Shown: piece by piece, positions 1-12,430 of the stretch
Position numbering within the stretch: position 1 is the first letter of the stretch
How the letters are laid out: each line of letters opens with the position of its first letter
Assembly: GCA_946807835.1 (NCBI GenBank)
Contig: OX327699.1
Coordinates: 19,828,014 to 19,892,013, forward strand
Length of the DNA stretch: 64,000 nucleotides
From: Ailanthus altissimus
Taxonomy: Eukaryota > Streptophyta > Magnoliopsida > Sapindales > Simaroubaceae
Direction of reading: 5' to 3'
Translations under genes and position numbers: made by a program
Notes under the pieces: model-generated
The model's input: only the letters and a program-made list of their open reading frames with translations
Databases searched by the model: none
Told to the model about the DNA's origin: nothing

Positions 1-2364
1 CAGGAAATGGAGAAAGCTCACGGAGAAACTTCCGTGTGCGCATAAGTCCTTCAAACCGGCAAGAATCTATGCCACCCACTCTATTTCCAGCAGGGACTGC
101 TGTTAGGCATTCTAGTGTTTCATCTACTCACCAATCATCAAGACTTCAACCAAATGACCTATCTTTGGACTCAAGGACAGCAGCAATGGCAGATAATGCT
201 AGTCCTCAAAGCCAGCCTGTTCTATTGCATGTACCCATGTTGCCACGAAATTTGCAACCATTTCGGTGGGATAGAGGTTCTAGTTCAAGAGCTGGCAGTT
301 CATCAAGTTCTAATGTTTCTAGAGATAGAGATGCTTTTTCAAGTGAGGAAACCAGGCCAAGAATCATGGGAAGAAATATACTGGATCATCCTATGTTTGT
401 ACCTGCACCACCCGATTTGAGAAGTTTGGCTCGAAATCCTGCCAATAGAAATTTAGCTAATGGAAATGTAAGTCTACCAGGAAATATTGCTTCTTCATCT
501 CAAGCAGGTTCAAGATCGGTTCTCCATCCGCCATCTGCTCCTACATGGGTCCCTCATCCGAACCCTCCTCTCCATTATCCAAGAAGATTTTCAGAATTGG
601 TTCGTCGGTCATTGATTTCTTCCCTTGGTACTGAGTCTGGGGGCCAGAGCAGTAATCAAACTCCTCTGCGTTCAGCTCCTCCTTCCCCAGAAGAGATGTT
701 GCTTTCATCTGGAGCTGGTAACCAGAGGCATCATCCCTCCTACCCAAGGTCAGCATCATGGTTGGAGAGACAAGGTGATGGTGTTTTTGGATTTCCACAT
801 CCACTGCAAGCTTTGGCTGCTGCTGGTGAAGGAAGAAGCAGGCTTGTTGTATCTGAGGTCTGTTCTTGAAGTTTCTGTTGTCTGGCTATGATGCTCTTCC
901 TAGAAATTCAGTTTGAATGTTTTCATTTGTTTGGATAACATAATATTCTTTTCTTATATACCAACTTAATGGCATAAAGATTTTTTTAAGCCAGTATTTT
1001 GTCTCAGTACCCTTTTATCCTTGCACTCTTTTTTCATAATTGTATCAGATTGTGTTGGCAAATGAAAGTAAACTGGTCCTTACAATGTTCTTTTGACTGG
1101 TGCAGATTCGCAATGTGTTGGATCTCATGCGTAGGGGAGAGAGCTTGCGATTTGAGGTTAGATTTTATGGTTACTTTGTGTAATATCTATAGAGCACATT
1201 AGTAGAATTTAAGTTTTTCAAAACATGAAGATACACATACTGTTATCTTGCATATGATTCATGGCATTTCCTAATAGACTGAAAAACTTTGTAGTGTGTG
1301 GCTTTTAAACTGAATGATTTTACTAATGACTTGCTATACAAGGGATGCTCCTGATTTGGTTTCCATTTGAGGTGAATGCTGGAAATTAAAAATGGTCATC
1401 ATCAAACTGGTCCCCTAGGTCAATACATCATATTCAATTTTGGCAGTGTGTTCAACATCTCATAAGATGATATGGTTCAAAACTAGATTGCTAGATACTT
1501 CGTTTTCTAGGATGGCAAGTAGAGTTGCTGAATACTAAGATAAGGTGAGAGTGGGCCCTAGGAGGGAAGATTGAATGTGTGATTCTATAAAATTCAATTT
1601 CAAAGAATAAAGTCTTGTAATGTTCTGGGAGTTGGCAATACATAATTCTTTATTGTTTTTATATCTACGGCCAATTTTCTCATTTGGTATATGGATATTG
1701 AACCAGTGTTAAAAGATAGGTTTTTGTTTAGTTTCTTGTGTGCTAGGCTTGGCATTTGACTTGGTGCTTGTGGTTGTGTTTTTGTCAGGATGTTATGATT
1801 CTTGACCAGTCAGTCTTTTTTGGAGTGGCTGACATTCATGATCGTCATAGAGATATGCGGCTTGATGTTGATAACATGTCATATGAGGTAAAATATATTC
1901 AAAGAATCTTGGCATCCATTTTTCCAGCTTACGCTGAAGACTAATGTCATAATACAATGTTTGTTGGAATTATAGGAATTATTGGCCCTGGAGGAGCGCA
2001 TCGGAAATGTGAGCACGGGATTGAGTGAAGATGCTATAATGAATCGTTTAAAACAGCATAAATATTCTACTCCAATGGGATCCCAGCAGGAAACAGAACC
2101 ATGTTGTATTTGTCAGGTAATGAGTTATCTTTTGCTTGGTCCCCTCTTGCCTCGCATGTTATTGTCAGGAAGGGATTGCATCCTCTGCATAGTTATCATT
2201 TCTTCACGTAATCATTTCTTTACGATGAACAGGAGGAATATAATGATGGAGCGGATATTGGAACACTGGATTGCGGGCATGATTATCACACCAATTGTAT
2301 TAAACAATGGCTAATGCACAAAAATGTGTGCCCTATTTGTAAAACAACGGCCCTCTCTACGTAG
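1..2364 (+). CDS. RING-H2 E3 ubiquitin ligase, 3' part (MBR/HIP1/RHG1A-like)
   Basis: Seen: the reading frame is open from the left window edge, so the 5' end is missing. Exons are 1-857, 1106-1156, 1789-1887, 1976-2116 and 2233-2364. All junctions are GT-AG and phase 0, ending in TAG. The first exon encodes a long Ser/Pro/Asn/Arg-rich, probably disordered region. Next come a short helix-like segment (IRNVLDLMRRGESLRFE) and a conserved stretch with LLALEERIGNVSTGLSEDAI. A C-terminal RING-H2 finger follows: CCIC, then LDCGH, YHTNC and VCPIC. All eight Zn ligands are present, split by the last intron. Family knowledge: proteins with this C-terminus transfer ubiquitin from an E2 to substrates; relatives include MBR1/2 and RHG1A. 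The target here cannot be told. The gene ends 2.2 kb before the next gene on the same strand. Confidence 0.9.
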
Positions 2365-4592
2365 AGGACCCTTTAGTTTCAGGCTGTTGGTTTCTCGGAT
2401 CGGTTTAAGGGATGGCCCTGAATTTGTTCATTTTTGTATTCTTTTAGACCAATACTGGCAGGTAATGCAATGTGCAACCTCCAATACTATTCATCCATTT
2501 GGAAGTTTAGCTAGGCCTGTCCTCTTAGACAATTTTTTTTTTCTTTTTTTGGCTAAATATTATTTACTGGGTGCAAAAGTAGCTTTTAGTTTTCCATTTA
2601 GTAATGAACAGTTAGTTTATGATGGCTATGAATCACTAAGCCTATTTGGCAGTACAGATTGTTGAGTCATAGTAATTGAATTTTGTGAAGTCTTGGATCG
2701 CTTTGAGATTTGTGGCATTTTTTAAGAACAATGGCAAGGCAAGCTTTGCTACTGTACTTCACTTGGCACAATACCACTCCAAGTTTGGCTAATTCAATTA
2801 CTGTAATTCCACTCTAGTAAACGATGGCTGCAAAAAAGGGTAATCCCAACGAACATTTTTGAATTTCAAAATCGTTTCGGTAGGTATTTTCAGCTGGCGA
2901 GATTTTGTTTTGTTTTTGTGGTTTGTACTTTTGTATTGATGACCCTTTTAGGCCTTGTAACTCTGAGCCCAAGAGGGAGTGAGTGAGAGAATGAATGCTT
3001 GGAGTGAGATTGGGAGATGGAGACTTAACTGTGTTGGTCGAACTAGTTTAGTTTACTCGGAGTAAGTTGCCAACACGCCACTAAAAAGTGACATGGGGAA
3101 TTGTATCTTTGGTGACGTTTGGTTGGATAAGACTGTCAATCTCTGCTTCCTGTCTTTTTGACTTTACCCTTTCCTGCTTTACAACTAACCTCTTCACATT
3201 TTCATATATTACACCTTTCCCCTCAACGTTTGAAATTTGTCATACCTGTCCTTATGGGATTACATTGATTCATCTCTAAAATGATTGGAGGCGTCTTTAA
3301 TTTTTTTTTTAGTGCATTATCTTACTAGGCACTTGATAATTTATATATTATTTTTTATAAAAATTTTAATAATTGCAAAATGTTAAGTATGAATTAAAAT
3401 ATTTAAATTTAATCAAAATTTAGTGGAATCAATCTAAATATCAAAACTAAAAAAACTTTGACCACTATAAATGATATTAATTGATAATTACATAATTAGA
3501 AAAGTATTATATTATTATACTTTGTATTAAAATTTAAGTGCGAGTTTTAAACTTTATTGGCACAATTAAAGTTGGGCACGGATTAGTTCGATCTAATTTT
3601 TACTAAAATCGAATTGGTTTAGTTCAAATTTTTAAAACAAAAAAATCAAATGACAGAAAAATAACTATTTTTTTGCAGTTAGTTTTTTTAATTTATTTGT
3701 ACAAAAAATTTATCAAGTCATTTTTAAACCTAATTCTTGAGCCTATTTCATATTAAGATAATTATAATTTACTTAATTTGAGATAAAATTAATTTTTTAT
3801 TCATTAATAATGTACTAATTTTTTTTATAATATTCACAAAACCAAAATTATCCTATTTCATGAAAATAAAAATATTTATGAAATTAAATTGACCACAAAA
3901 ATAATTATCAATTTTCTTTTAATTTTTTAGTATTTTCGATTTGGTTATTATTTAGGGAAATCGAACTGAACTGGTTGATTTTTTTTAAAAAAATTGAATT
4001 AATTTTTTTAATAAAAAATTAAATCAAACCGAACCAATTAATTCAGTTCGATTTTTAATTTTTAATTTTATTTACCTATTTTTAAATACAGTCCATGTTA
4101 TGGTTGATGGATGGATGAGAAGAATTGAATATTTTAAACTTAAAAAAATTAAAAAAAAAAAGAAAGAGAGAGAGTGAAACACAGACACAAGGGCTCTATA
4201 CAGAATATATGCATGTGAAGTGGTACATTTGTCGAAATAAGCAAAAAGGAGAGGGTATTATTTGAATAAGTGAAAGAATTAGGCCCCAAATTGAAAAGCC
4301 AGGAAATAACGTAATTAGGGCGGGAGATTAATCAAATTTGATTAGGAGTAGTCAATAAAACCATAAAGCCGCTTAAAGCCGAGAAAAGAGCACAGAAAAA
4401 GAGACAAGAACTAAAAAGAGAACCCAAGGAACAAAACCAAAAAAGATACAATCAGAAACAGTAACAGAGTCGGTTTTTACACACAAAACCATAATCGTGA
4501 TGCAAACAAAAGCTCTGTGTTTCGGCTGATTCTGTCCTCCGCTCCTATTCCCCCCTTTGTTTGAAAAATACACACACTTATCTGCAAAATTC
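2365..4592. other. 3' UTR of the RING gene, AT-rich spacer, promoter side of the SPT/ALC-like gene
   Basis: No convincing coding sequence. About 2365-3000 is probably the 3' UTR. From 3290 to 4150 the DNA is strongly AT-rich. A GA-rich tract lies at 4159-4176, and the presumed 5' UTR of the next gene leads up to 4593. Confidence 0.6.
3560..4075. repeat. possible MITE-like inverted-repeat element
   Basis: An AT-rich block whose ends carry related blocks in opposite orientation. The left end has copies around ATTAGTTCGATC and AAATCGAATTGG (about 3580-3620). The right end has ACCGAACCAATTAATTCAG (about 4028-4050). The arms are imperfect and no target duplication was found, so this could be coincidence in AT-rich DNA. 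Confidence 0.25.
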
Positions 4593-6952
4593 ATGGCCGA
4601 TCTGTACGGTACAACACCACCAGATATCGGCCACCACCACGAACCCGAAGAGATCACCTCATTTCTAAACCAATTTATTCGCAATTCATCATCGTCATCA
4701 TCTTCTTTTTTATTTGCTCAGCCGGATGATCGCCACCGGTTCGGCCAACCGGCTGACACGTCCGTTCTTGACTCTTCCTCTGGTGGTGTCAATTTCTCTA
4801 ATTTTGTTGTCGGTGCCGTGGACTCTGACACCAATGACAGCGAGGTTAATTTCCCCCTTTTTCATAGTCATTTTTAAAATTTCTTTTTTTTTAAGAAAAA
4901 AAGAAAAGAATTCTCAGGTTTTTATTTATTTATTTGTTATTGTTTTGGAATTTAGAAGGGTCCCGAGGCGTTGGAGGTTCCATCAAACGACACGGGTCGA
5001 CCTAAAACGTCGTCTAAAAGGAGCAGGGCTACCGAAGTTCATAATTTGTCAGAAAAGGTTAAGCCTTTTCATGCCTCCAAATTTAGTATTTTTATAATTT
5101 TCTACTACTATATCTGGAATTTGTGTTCTTTACTTATGGGTTTGTGTTGATTTCCAATGTTTATTGATGGGCAGAGGAGAAGGAGTAGAATTAATGAGAA
5201 ACTGAAAGCTTTACAGAACTTAATTCCCAATTCTAACAAGGTAGATATTGGCTAGTTTCTTTAGCTTTCAGCTTGAGTTTTCATCAATCGTATTATATAT
5301 ATATATAAGGTGAATGAATTGTTGGTGTTATGATATTATATTATAATAGACTGATAAAGCTTCAATGCTGGATGAGGCGATTGAATATCTGAAGCAGCTT
5401 CAAATTCAAGTACAGGTCAGTGTTAGTGTTCACTTGTCATTCAGATAGAAATGTGGGATGAGCATCTGTTGGAGGGTGATGATGTTAGAATTATTTTGTT
5501 TCTGACTAAACTTTATGGTATGGAATTGAAACATGAAGTATGTCTCTTGATGCATACATGATTATTGTCAAACTTGGACCCTCCATTGCAAAACTTGAAT
5601 ATTGTTGCATTTCATGTCTTAATTGATCTATCCTGGGTACCTCTATATGTGTCTTATAAGCTTTAAGCTAGTTCACCTTCCATAATATGCCATCAGGTCT
5701 GATTAGCTATCGTCAAAGAATTAGACTGTGCTGAGTTGTTACACATTGGTTGGAAAAGGAGAGAACACTCACTTTTATGAGTAGAATGAGTCACTACACC
5801 CAATAGACTAGTCATTTCGGTTGGACACTGGATTCTAGGCCTCTCCACAAAAGCCTCTCTCTCTGCAACTAATCATCTTTAAGTACATGATTCAATTTTA
5901 TATGTTCCCTTCATTTCATAAGGGCTTTCTTGTCCTTTCTTGTAGCTATGCATCTTTAAGTATACAATTCAATTAAATTTTTTCCTTCATTTCAAAAGGA
6001 GCTTTCCCGTCCTCTTATTTGAGTAGGTAATTAGCTTCTATCGACATTTGGGTTTGTGTTTTAAAACTAATGTTGTTTTGCCTGGCTTCCTAAACCATTG
6101 TCAAGTTTTGCTTTTCTTTTATGCTATTAACACCTTCAGCATGGATCAAACACTGGCCTCTGGTGCATCCATTGGTCTTCAGTGAAATAGCATATTTTAA
6201 TTTTATAGCAATCACCTAGCTATATAAAAACCTTAAAAAACCAAGTAGGTAAGGTGATTCTGTTGAAGAAGATTCTTTGTTGCACAAAGTTTCTTATAAT
6301 ATTACCTTAGTATTAGGCATCACTGAGGCTAGTAATTAAACCAGGCTGGTTTGGTGTTTTCTACTTTGAAACTACTACAACTCTATTCCTGTATTTTCTT
6401 CTTCACTTTGTGATGCAAATAGCAACAAGAGTTGTCAAAATTTTGTTTCATATATTCTTTATTATTGGTTTGCAGATGTTAACAACGAGAAACGGAGTGG
6501 GTTTGAACCCAATGTGGTTGCCAGGGGTACTACCACCTATGCAACTATCTCAGACGGGAATGGTCTTTGAGGACGGGAATGGTTTGCTGAATATCAACAG
6601 AGGAACAGACACATTTACTGCAAATGAAGAAAGCTCTGTGCAAACTGGTTTTAACCTTTCCAACCAATGCACTATGTCAAATCAGCCGATTGTCATAGCA
6701 TCAGCAGCAAATATTAGCACATCAGATACCTCATATGGATTTGAGCCACTGATTCAGGCTCACTATGGGCCCTTCAGTCTCTCCTCTTCTTCAAAGGTAA
6801 TTCTAGTATGAGCAACTGATGAATTCATCTCTTGGATCTAACACTGGCCATATTTTTACATTATGTAGGAAATCTGCAGTGAAGGTGCACCTCAACTGCA
6901 TTTAGATATGAATTTCAATGGGAAGAATTCCTCGTCTGGCGTGTCAGCCTAG
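4593..6952 (+). CDS. bHLH transcription factor, SPATULA/ALCATRAZ type
   Basis: Seen: six exons (4593-4844, 4956-5057, 5175-5240, 5350-5415, 6476-6796, 6869-6952), all phase 0, giving 296 aa. The first in-frame ATG (4593) was chosen as start. The N-terminus has an acidic/hydrophobic patch (EEITSFLNQFI) and a serine run. The basic region H-x3-E-x2-RR (HNLSEKRRR, about residues 113-121) carries the His-Glu-Arg set for E/G-box DNA. The HLH follows (INEKLKALQNLIPNSNK, then TDKASMLDEAIEYLKQLQIQVQ). After the HLH comes NGVGLNPMWLPGVLPPMQL, like the GLGLNPM segment of ALCATRAZ/SPATULA. Known family role: nuclear regulators of carpel, fruit-dehiscence and seed development that dimerise with other bHLH proteins. 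Exons 2-4 hold the bHLH, as in this clade. The call to ALC/SPT clade is firm; which of the two is not decided. Confidence 0.93.
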
Positions 6953-8486
6953 ATCTTTGCTCCTCGAAGATGTAATGTATGAAATCATAGCCACCATGTA
7001 AAAGAGTAGCTCTTGGTCGGGCACCACAGAAACTACAAATGATCCCATAAACAGCTGACTTTTCACACTCAGTTTTACTTGAGTTGCAAGTCTTGATAGG
7101 TTGAACCGATGATTCTCCCTTTTAACTTCATTAAAAAGCTTTTGCAGTTTATCATTTACAAAATCAAGATTTTCTTTTTTTTTTTCCGAAAAAAATTATC
7201 TATATATATATATATATTTATGGGTGGCGAAGAAAATTTGCGGCATATGTCACATGCTTTGATGCTCGTTGATCAGCCTGAGCTCAGAGCTGGTACCAGT
7301 TCCACCCAGATCAGTTTGAACCGCAAGATTTTTTCGCAAGGAAAGGCAACCGGCTTGAAACTTGTGTGTACGATTAACACCTAAAAAGGGACGAAAAAAT
7401 CTAAAAGGCATGTGCCACAGATTTGGGGAAGTAGGGATGCCAGTAGATGAGATAAATTCCTCTAAATTTATATTTGTATTTGTTTTAAAAATAAAACATT
7501 AAATTGTTTGAGATAAATTCATCTAAAATTATATTTATATTTGTTTTAAAAATAAAATATTAAATTTTCTTTAAATTTGTTGAAAGTTTGAAGTTTTATT
7601 ATTAAATTTGTTAAAAGTAAATATGTATTTTTTTTATCAAATTTTCAACGAGTTATTTGTAGAATTGAAGTTGTTAAAAATTAATACAATAAGAAAATAT
7701 AAAATCAATTTTAAAGAAAAAATTTAAAATATAATAATTGAAATTATATTACAAATTTAAATTCAATAAGAAAGATGATAATTAAATTTAATTTTAAATT
7801 AAAATTAATCAAAGTAATTCATAAATAATTAATACAAATTATACAACATAATTAAAAGTAATCTAATTAAACAAAAAAAAATTAAGTTTGATTTAATATT
7901 TAATAACACATTTTATAAATGAATTTATATTGACATAAAAATTAATAATATATTAAACATTAAAAGAGTAAATAAATAAATTAAAATAAATATTAATATC
8001 TATTATGTAAAGAAAATAAATAAATAAATTTAAACAAAAAAATCAATCTCTCTTAAAATAGTCATATTATTTATATAAATAATGTAATATTAGTGAAATG
8101 AAGATTAAAAAAAAATAAAAACATGTCATTTGATAATCAAATAAATATTTGACGAGCGAGATTCAATAATTTTGAGAAAATAAAAAATAAAAAATGACAA
8201 AGTTGAGGGACAATGTTTATATAATAAATGAGCTTAGGCCAGAGTCAGACGACCCTTCGATGCTCGTTAAGTTTTGCCAACTCAAGGTTGATAGTCTCAA
8301 AAGTAACTAATCACTAATATTTCTAATACTCCAAAAGTCAAGGGAAGTCAAATGACTTTTTTGCACCTCCAAGTGAAATTCTCCAAAATACCTCTCATGA
8401 TTGGAATTGTTCTCCAATAATAGCTCACCATGTGTCACTTTTAAGGGGAGTTCTCTAAGCTCAAGTTAAGTCTCTAAAGTTAAAAG
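6953..8486. other. 3' flank of the SPT/ALC-like gene and AT-rich spacer
   Basis: 3' UTR to about 7100, then a (TA)n microsatellite near 7200-7217. From 7440 to 8220 the DNA is very AT-rich, with two near-copies of an AT-rich unit at about 7448-7500 and 7508-7566. No gene is seen. Confidence 0.6.
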
Positions 8487-10087
8487 TGTTAGGGTTGGTG
8501 CTTACGTGTCATTCTTAAATGTACATATACTTATGTATTTATACAAGTGTACGTTCTCATTAAATCGCTAATACCTATTTATATGGTACAATGCAATGTA
8601 ACATTACATATATTGTATAATCTGAAAGAGTTTAAATTTGAACTAAAAGAGTTTAAATAAGAGCCCACAGTTAACCACGTTGAGAGATATAAATACTAAA
8701 TGTTAGCACAACTAATAATTAGCTAGTTATAATACTCAACGAAGATGTAAGAGTTGGAACATTGTCTATAATAAGACATAAACATTGGAATATACTAGTA
8801 ACTGAATAGTTATAAGAGTTGCAATCAGATGACAGGAAATGCTAGTTGTGCAAGTATATTCTCGAATATTGTCCATGATCTATTTCTGCCGATGCGGATT
8901 TATTGGTAGATAACTTTATATAGATCAGCATATGTCGTACTTATAGGGTAATAATGGTTGTTCTTAACCAACCATAAGCTTGGAGCTCGTATTGACATAT
9001 GGGTATCCAGTTAGGATTGGATATATGACAGACTTACGAGGGCCTCTGATAGATACCCTATGTAAGCCGTCAACGGAGGGTCCTCTCGAGTTGAGTAATA
9101 TATGTAGTCATTTGATCTGAGTACTAAGGTGGGCTTGTAAGTGATCCATTATACTTTGATTCCACGCATGTCACAGACCTTTCATGGTGTGACCGTTGGG
9201 TGTCGCTAGGTATGGTCTAATACTTATGGAGTCTGGTTTGTACAAGATATAGGATTCGTCAGCTCGCATAAGAAGTTAGATATCCAGATGCTTCGAGATT
9301 GTATCTCAAAAAGTCTTGTGGCCACAAACCTTAATCCCGGGAAAGAGTTTCTGCCAAGGTGGAACAATATGGCAAAATGGTTTGCACATATTGTTCAGTA
9401 AAAAACAAGTCTGGAGATAAGATATAGATAAACATATGAGGATTTGACGGTGATAATCTATATCCTCGCTCATCCAGGATATCATGACGGAAAGACTATA
9501 CGGTGATAATCTATATCCTCAACTTGTATAGTTCAATGTGCTGAACTATACGTATGCGTTGTAACCTCAACTTGCATGGTTCAATGCGCTGATTTGTATA
9601 TCCGTGACGTGTACGTGAGGCAATGTTCAAGGACTCATGAAATAGTTCTATTTAACGAATCAGGCATGGATCTAAGGTGTCTCGCGATATGAAGTGTACT
9701 AGTTGTGTACTGGGGCAGCATATTAAATTAAATTGTTTAATTCAACAATATCCAGCACTACCACAGAAATACGTGCTTGTCTGTATTTAAGTATTAAATA
9801 CAATAATTAGTAAATAATTATTATTTATTAATTGTATAATGACACGTAACGCATTGTAGACTATCGGTTGAGTTTACTAAAGTGTGAGATTTGGTGGGAC
9901 CCATTAAGAATAGACTTGGTAACTATTCTTGAGAAGTAAATGGTCATTTTATATATTGATTATTTAATTGTTAAATAATCAAAATATTTCATTATAATAT
10001 ATTATTATATTATATTATATAATATTATTATATTATATAATGGGTAATAATTATCATCTATTATTTTTTTATATAATATAATTATTA

Positions 10088-10126
<39 letters not shown>

Positions 10127-10760
10127 GATAAAAGTATGTGAGATTATGTGTGTATGTGAGGTGAAGGGAAAAATGAAATAAAGGAAATTGTTTTTAAGAT
10201 GTTGAGAGAAATGAAATAAAAGGAATTGAAATTGTTTCAATTTCCTTTTGGTGCCGAGAAGAAGAAGAAGAAAGAAAAAAAAATTGTTTCTAAGATGTTG
10301 AGAGAAATGAAATAAAAGGAATTGAAATTGTTTCAATTTCCTTTTGGTGCCGAGAAGAAGAAGAAGAAAGAAAAAAAAATTGTTTCATTTTTTTTATAGT
10401 ATTGAGAGAAGTAATTGTGAATTGTTTCAATTTTTATTTCTTATCCTTTTAGAAAAAAGAAAAAATATAAACAACTGGTCATTTTAAAGTTTTAAGAGTT
10501 AAGTCCAGTGCTGCATATAGAGATGCTGTTTTAGCTTACCAAGCCCATCGAGTTAGTAACTAGAACTACCAACGAGTTGGTCTCCATGCGAACTCCGAGG
10601 ATACATGTGTAAAACGTGTAACGTTACACGTTATGGTAATTTCTCAATCCTTCTAATATATTAATATGGTTAATATATTATTTATTGTGTTTATTTTATG
10701 ATTTAATTCTTTCGCAGTGTTAAAAATTTATGTGATACGTATTTTATACAATAAACACAA
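8487..10760 (+). mobile_element. long LTR-like repeat (TGTTAGGG type)
   Basis: Starts with TGTTAGGG and has no coding capacity. It contains irregular direct blocks, for example GGTGATAATCTATATCCTC near 9450-9468 and again near 9502-9520. It ends in a block (TTCGCAGTG, TTTATGTGATACG, AATAAACACA, about 10710-10760) that resembles the end of another repeat at 54190-54255. The start resembles the repeat at 59298. These features suggest a large LTR or solo LTR. No clear target duplication was found, so the boundaries are estimates. Confidence 0.4.
10187..10378. repeat. 96-bp tandem duplication
   Basis: Two near-identical 96-bp copies (10187-10282 and 10283-10378), followed by the start of a third. 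Each holds a short near-palindrome (GGAATTGAAATTGTTTC and its mirror) and a GAAGAAGAAG run. They lie just after an (AT)n microsatellite at about 10094-10122. Confidence 0.9.
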
Positions 10761-10787
10761 TTGCACATGCATACACCCACATATATT

Positions 10788-11049
10788 AAATCCCCTATAG
10801 AAAGGTGATAGAGAAAAATTGAACAATTTGAAATTTGAATTCTCTTTTTAGTGAGTAAAATTATCCACATTCTTTCTAGAATTTTTACACTTTTCTCTAG
10901 ATAAAGTAAACCCTAAGTAAATCCCCTATAGAAAGGTAGTAGAGAAAAATTGAACAATTCGAAATTTGAATTCTCTTTTTAGTGAGTAAAATTATCTACA
11001 TTCTTTTTAGAATTTTTACACTTTTTCTAGATAAAGTAAACCCTAAGAA
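10788..11049. repeat. 131-bp tandem duplication
   Basis: Copies at 10788-10918 and 10919-11049, each beginning AAATCCCCTATAGAAAGG and ending AAGTAAACCCTAAG. They differ by a few substitutions and a one-base indel. No coding potential. Confidence 0.9.
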
Positions 11050-11117
11050 ACTTTGTTTCATAACATCTCACTTGACTTGAGGGTCAGAGGGCCATCGCTG
11101 ACCATCTTATTGCTACT

Positions 11118-12430
11118 TGATAGGGGTTAATTAAGTCTAATATTTTTATCTTCTAAACTTAATATTTGTTCGTAAAAATTAAAATTATTTGGCTTTTGAT
11201 GTATTTTTTTAATTATGTTTATAGATTTGGAGTTAATGGAGTAAATATGGTCGAAACTCTAATGAAAATAAGCCAAAAATATCAATTCATTACAGTACCC
11301 AATGCTGCGGAACCCAAAACAGTATCTCAGCACCGCAGGGCTCAAACAGTGGTGAACAGTACTGCATGAACAATATTTTGTCTACAGTAATTCGTGAACA
11401 GTAATCATATTTTGACTTGTATTTGATGTTTAACCATAATTTGAAAATAAAAACCTATAAATAGAAGGCAAAAAACCCTAATTAAATGATGATAAGAGAA
11501 AAAAAAAGAGGCAAAAAGTTAGAGAAAGAATTCACAATACAAAATCAAATATCAAAGTCAAAAATCAAAGAACCAAGACAAAGATTCAAGCTTCAAGTCA
11601 AGATTGAGCGAGAAACACATCAAGGAGTTACTTTGATTGATTTTTCTTCTCTTTTCTTTATCATTATGTTATTATTCTTGTTGATATTTATGAATTGGTT
11701 TGATATTTTTAGTTTTGTGATGGGCTAAATTGTTCATTTAGGGTTAGACTATGTGAACTTAGTATAGATTTAGATTGCGTGAATTTTTAGTTTATGAATT
11801 TGATTCATTCTATCTTGTGTTTTAATACTTTCATTATACATGATTAATATTTTGAATAATTAAGGAATCATGATGAACTCAATAGAAGGATTCATGTGTT
11901 TAGTTTAGGATAGTTTGATGCATGATCATAAGGTAACAATTATGAGTTCCATGTGGATAGACATATACCTAGGTGGCATATATGATATAATTTAGACTTG
12001 ATCTTAATGAATTACATTCTGATTTGATTACCATAGACATCTAGGTGATTGTTATAATGTGTAATATAGTCACTTGACCATCGACAGAGACTTGTGATGA
12101 GATTAGTGTCTAAGCCAATCAATTGGTATTAAAGAATTAACTAAGTAGTTAATGAGTCCAATGAAATACTAGGGAATAAGTCAAAACCCTAAATTATCCT
12201 TATTTGTGAATTCTACAATTTATTTTTTTTAGTTTAATTGATAGAGTTAGATTAGTTAATTAAATTTCAGATTGTGATTTTCTGAATAAAAGTTAAATAA
12301 GTATAATTTTGTACTTGATTTATAGAATTAGATCGTATAGTTCATGTGAGATCGATACTTAAACTTAAAATCATATATTACTTTATACGATAGCGTGCAC
12401 TTGCACTAAGTTATTATAGCGCTAGGCTAT
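11118..12430 (+). mobile_element. LTR-like element, copy 1 of a two-copy family in this window
   Basis: This stretch aligns, block by block, with 55820-57040. Both have TGATA at the start, a TCTAAACTTAATATTTG-type block, a short tract with GC-rich words (CAATGCTGCGGAACC here) and a stretch of TTTATGAATTGG type. Both then have ATGATCATAAGGTAAC and AATTATGAGTTCC. The order is the same in both, with many substitutions. Non-coding; probably a non-autonomous LTR retroelement or solo LTR. End coordinates are approximate. Confidence 0.5.

Noticed and set aside
7109..7384. Short plus-strand frame with a poly-Lys/Phe start after the SPT/ALC-like gene
   Set aside because: It runs through a TA microsatellite and a T-rich tract, with no domain or similarity.
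8487..10760. A 5-bp target duplication for the long LTR-like repeat
   Set aside because: AAAAG precedes TGTTAGGG, but no matching 5-mer follows a CA at the right end.
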